A DNA stretch of 64,000 bases, taken from Anaerophaga thermohalophila DSM 12881. Its GTDB lineage: Bacteria > Bacteroidota > Bacteroidia > Bacteroidales > Marinilabiliaceae. The translations under genes and the position numbers were made by a program. Numbering within the stretch: the stretch's first letter is position 1; the number at the start of each line of letters is the position of its first letter. This document shows, piece by piece, positions 62,513 through 64,000 of this stretch. The stretch covers positions 30,751 through 94,750 of the forward strand of contig NZ_AEWI01000024.1 in NCBI RefSeq assembly GCF_000191885.1. Direction: 5' to 3'. A model generated the notes under the pieces. The model was not told where the DNA came from and searched no databases. It saw nothing but the letters and a program-made list of their open reading frames with translations.

Positions 62513-63877
62513 CTATATATCCATTCTGATTCGCCATCCTTTGGGAAAAAGGTTGTTTAGACGATTCCCGACATTCTTTACGAAACCAAGAGGAATATGG
62601 TTATAGGTAACGGTCATATAACCTCTGGAAAACCGATTGTCTGTTTTCGGAGTTTCCCCTTTAAGATAATGCAATGCAGCTTCTTTGTCCAGTTCAAGTA
62701 AAGGAAAGGTAGGATTGAATTCCCAGCTGAACGCCAGGGCGGGATCAGGAATAAGATTTTTGCGTCCGCTGGTTCCTATCGGTATTCCATATTCAATAAC
62801 ATTTAGTTTCATTTTCAGCAATTTCAGAATATTTTCCTTTTCTTTAGGAAAGGCTCGCCACTGCTCATTGTCTGCCAGGAATGAATAGCGCCCGGGGTCT
62901 TTTATTATTGTTTTTATCGTGTTGTCAACGACTGGTGTTTTTATTTTCGTTTTTGGCAATTTTGTTGTTTTTTGGGATGAAATTTTTTGGACGGCGGCTA
63001 TAAAGAAGCCTTCACCTTTTACTTTATGTGGATAGAATGCCAGACCGTTCCCGTTTTTAACCGGGATTTCTGTTATTCCCCAATTTTCAGGAACTTTCAA
63101 CCGGATTATTTGTGCATTTTTTTCTTCTGTCAGCCAATTTAAATTCTCTTCATTTTCCCGGGGATTAAAAGTACAGGTGGAATATATCAGCCAGCCTCCT
63201 TCCCTGAGCGCCGGCCACGCATCTTTTAATATGCGACGTTGTCTGAGCGAACACATTGCAGCGTTTTCTTCCGACCATTCGCGGCGGGCAGTATCGCCTT
63301 TCCTGAACATTCCTTCTCCCGAACACGGCGCATCGACAATAATGAGGTCAAATAATCCGGGTAAGGACGAAAATTCATGAGGGTCGGAACGTGAAACTAC
63401 AACATTGGGAGCTCCCCATTTCAACATATTTTCCCTGAGTATACCGGCTCTGGAATGGATGACTTCATTGGTCACCAGCAATCCGTTTCCATCGAGATAA
63501 GAGGCGAGGAGCGTTGCTTTTCCGCCCGGCGCTCCGCAGAGGTCGAGCACATTATGAGACGCGCTGGTTTTGTCCGGTATAAGTGTTTCCAGAATATGCC
63601 AAAGAATCATGCTGCTGGCTTCTTGTGGATAATAGGCTCCGGCATGAAACAACGGGTCTTTGGTGAAAAACGGTTTTTGGCTGAGGTAGAAACCATATTT
63701 ACACCAGGGAACGGTTTCTGTGCTGAATGCGTCTCCCGGTATTTTATGCGGGTTGATACGAACTGAACTTACCGGATGCTGGTTCATACTATGAGTGAAT
63801 GCATCGTACCAGGCTTCTGAAAAGGTATCGCGTATGCGTTTCAGAAAAGGTTCCGGAAGGGGTGTTCTGTTGTTCAT
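62513..63877 (-). CDS. RsmF-like rRNA (cytosine-C5) methyltransferase
   Basis: This 454-residue protein of the NOL1/NOP2/Sun family has 'LDLCGAPGGKATLLA' (SAM binding, about 111-125), the paired cysteines C185 in 'DAPCSGEGM' and C235 in 'YSTCTFNPR', and a C-terminal PUA-like region (about 310-454). Length and the C-terminal domain match RsmF more closely than RsmB. It methylates a cytosine of 16S rRNA in E. coli; the site here is inferred. Confidence 0.88.
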   Translation of the reverse strand: MNNRTPLPEPFLKRIRDTFSEAWYDAFTHSMNQHPVSSVRINPHKIPGDAFSTETVPWCKYGFYLSQKPFFTKDPLFHAGAYYPQEASSMILWHILETLIPDKTSASHNVLDLCGAPGGKATLLASYLDGNGLLVTNEVIHSRAGILRENMLKWGAPNVVVSRSDPHEFSSLPGLFDLIIVDAPCSGEGMFRKGDTARREWSEENAAMCSLRQRRILKDAWPALREGGWLIYSTCTFNPRENEENLNWLTEEKNAQIIRLKVPENWGITEIPVKNGNGLAFYPHKVKGEGFFIAAVQKISSQKTTKLPKTKIKTPVVDNTIKTIIKDPGRYSFLADNEQWRAFPKEKENILKLLKMKLNVIEYGIPIGTSGRKNLIPDPALAFSWEFNPTFPLLELDKEAALHYLKGETPKTDNRFSRGYMTVTYNHIPLGFVKNVGNRLNNLFPKGWRIRMDI

Positions 63878-63954
63878 ACTACACTCGGTTCGTTTGAAAA
63901 TCCGGAAGCAGGGTGCTACCCTTGTTAACTTGCAAAGTAAAACAAAAAATCATT

Positions 63955-64000
63955 GAGCCCGGTCTAAAAAGCATCTTTGTTGCCAAACTCGTTGTTGTTT
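63955..64000 (-). mobile_element. Family A MITE cut by the window edge
   Basis: The reverse-orientation terminus GAGCCCGGTCTAAAAAGCAT followed by CTTTGTTGCC matches the right end of family A. The remaining part lies beyond the window. Confidence 0.85.

Overview
The window looks like a piece of a Bacteroidota chromosome, probably a Marinilabiliales-like member of the Bacteroidia. The lineage below phylum is inference. The evidence is: promoters matching TTTG-N19-TAnnTTTG, TonB-dependent receptors with CarboxypepD-reg-like N-terminal domains, many lipoproteins, the short ribosomal protein THX, an archaeal-type prolyl-tRNA synthetase, and a phosphotransferase-RapZ fusion. Coding DNA is housekeeping or envelope-oriented. 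No phage block, rRNA, CRISPR or full-length transposase was seen.

Layout. 1-1.8 kb: sulfate adenylyltransferase genes (cysD tail, cysN). 1.9-8.9 kb: TetR-regulated tripartite RND efflux system (TolC-like, lipoprotein MFP, RND pump) followed by a P-II-like protein. 9-12.2 kb: FadL/OmpP1-like outer-membrane protein and a Tyr/Ser-rich lipoprotein. 12.7-16.5 kb: proS, pepT and a SixA-type phosphatase. 16.6-19.2 kb: queC-queE-queF behind a promoter and a convincing preQ1-I riboswitch candidate. 19.3-21.2 kb: PagL-like deacylase plus a DUF2807 lipoprotein. 21.2-24.4 kb: YceI/porin/YceI/Rrf2. 25-27.7 kb: lipid kinase, PAP2 phosphatase, a small DNA-binding protein and a dead nhaD fragment. 28-37.3 kb: a block bounded by long inverted repeats that holds a MurU-like nucleotidyltransferase, a complete Mrp Na+/H+ antiporter (A-G) and an AmgK-like kinase fused to the RapZ C-terminal domain. 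37.6-43.4 kb: DUF554 protein, an AT-rich orphan, an amidase/holin lysis pair, a plug-only TonB-receptor-like protein, tRNA-Leu(CAG) and rocD. 44.5-50 kb: TonB-dependent receptor, a DUF996-like protein and a metallophosphoesterase. 50-64 kb: a giant HEXXH/propeller/barrel protein, a TIM-barrel lipoprotein, a nucleoid-associated protein, THX, FemAB, TrkH, an EEP-family lipoprotein and RsmF-like methyltransferase.

The most unusual content is between genes. At least four families of interspersed palindromic repeats occupy the spacers. Family A is a MITE: full copies are exactly 141 bp, termini are GAG...CTC with about 20-bp imperfect inverted repeats, and five well-preserved copies plus a 36-bp mini-copy have 6-7 bp target duplications. 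Two copies sit in stop codons without changing the protein. Family B is a roughly 100-bp multi-hairpin repeat; its terminal GATGAA supplies the start codons of two genes, and one copy splits a pseudogene. Families C (about 165 bp) and D (about 175 bp hairpin) are rarer. Degenerate hexamer/octamer tandem arrays (GGTTAA-like and others) recur in spacers, one directly abutting the -33 region of a TonB receptor promoter.

Functional links: the efflux genes form one regulated unit; the que genes make preQ0/preQ1 under product feedback; the AmgK-RapZ and MurU proteins could rebuild UDP-MurNAc from recycled MurNAc; and Mrp with TrkH gives Na+/H+ and K+ homeostasis, suggesting a saline or alkaline habitat (inference).
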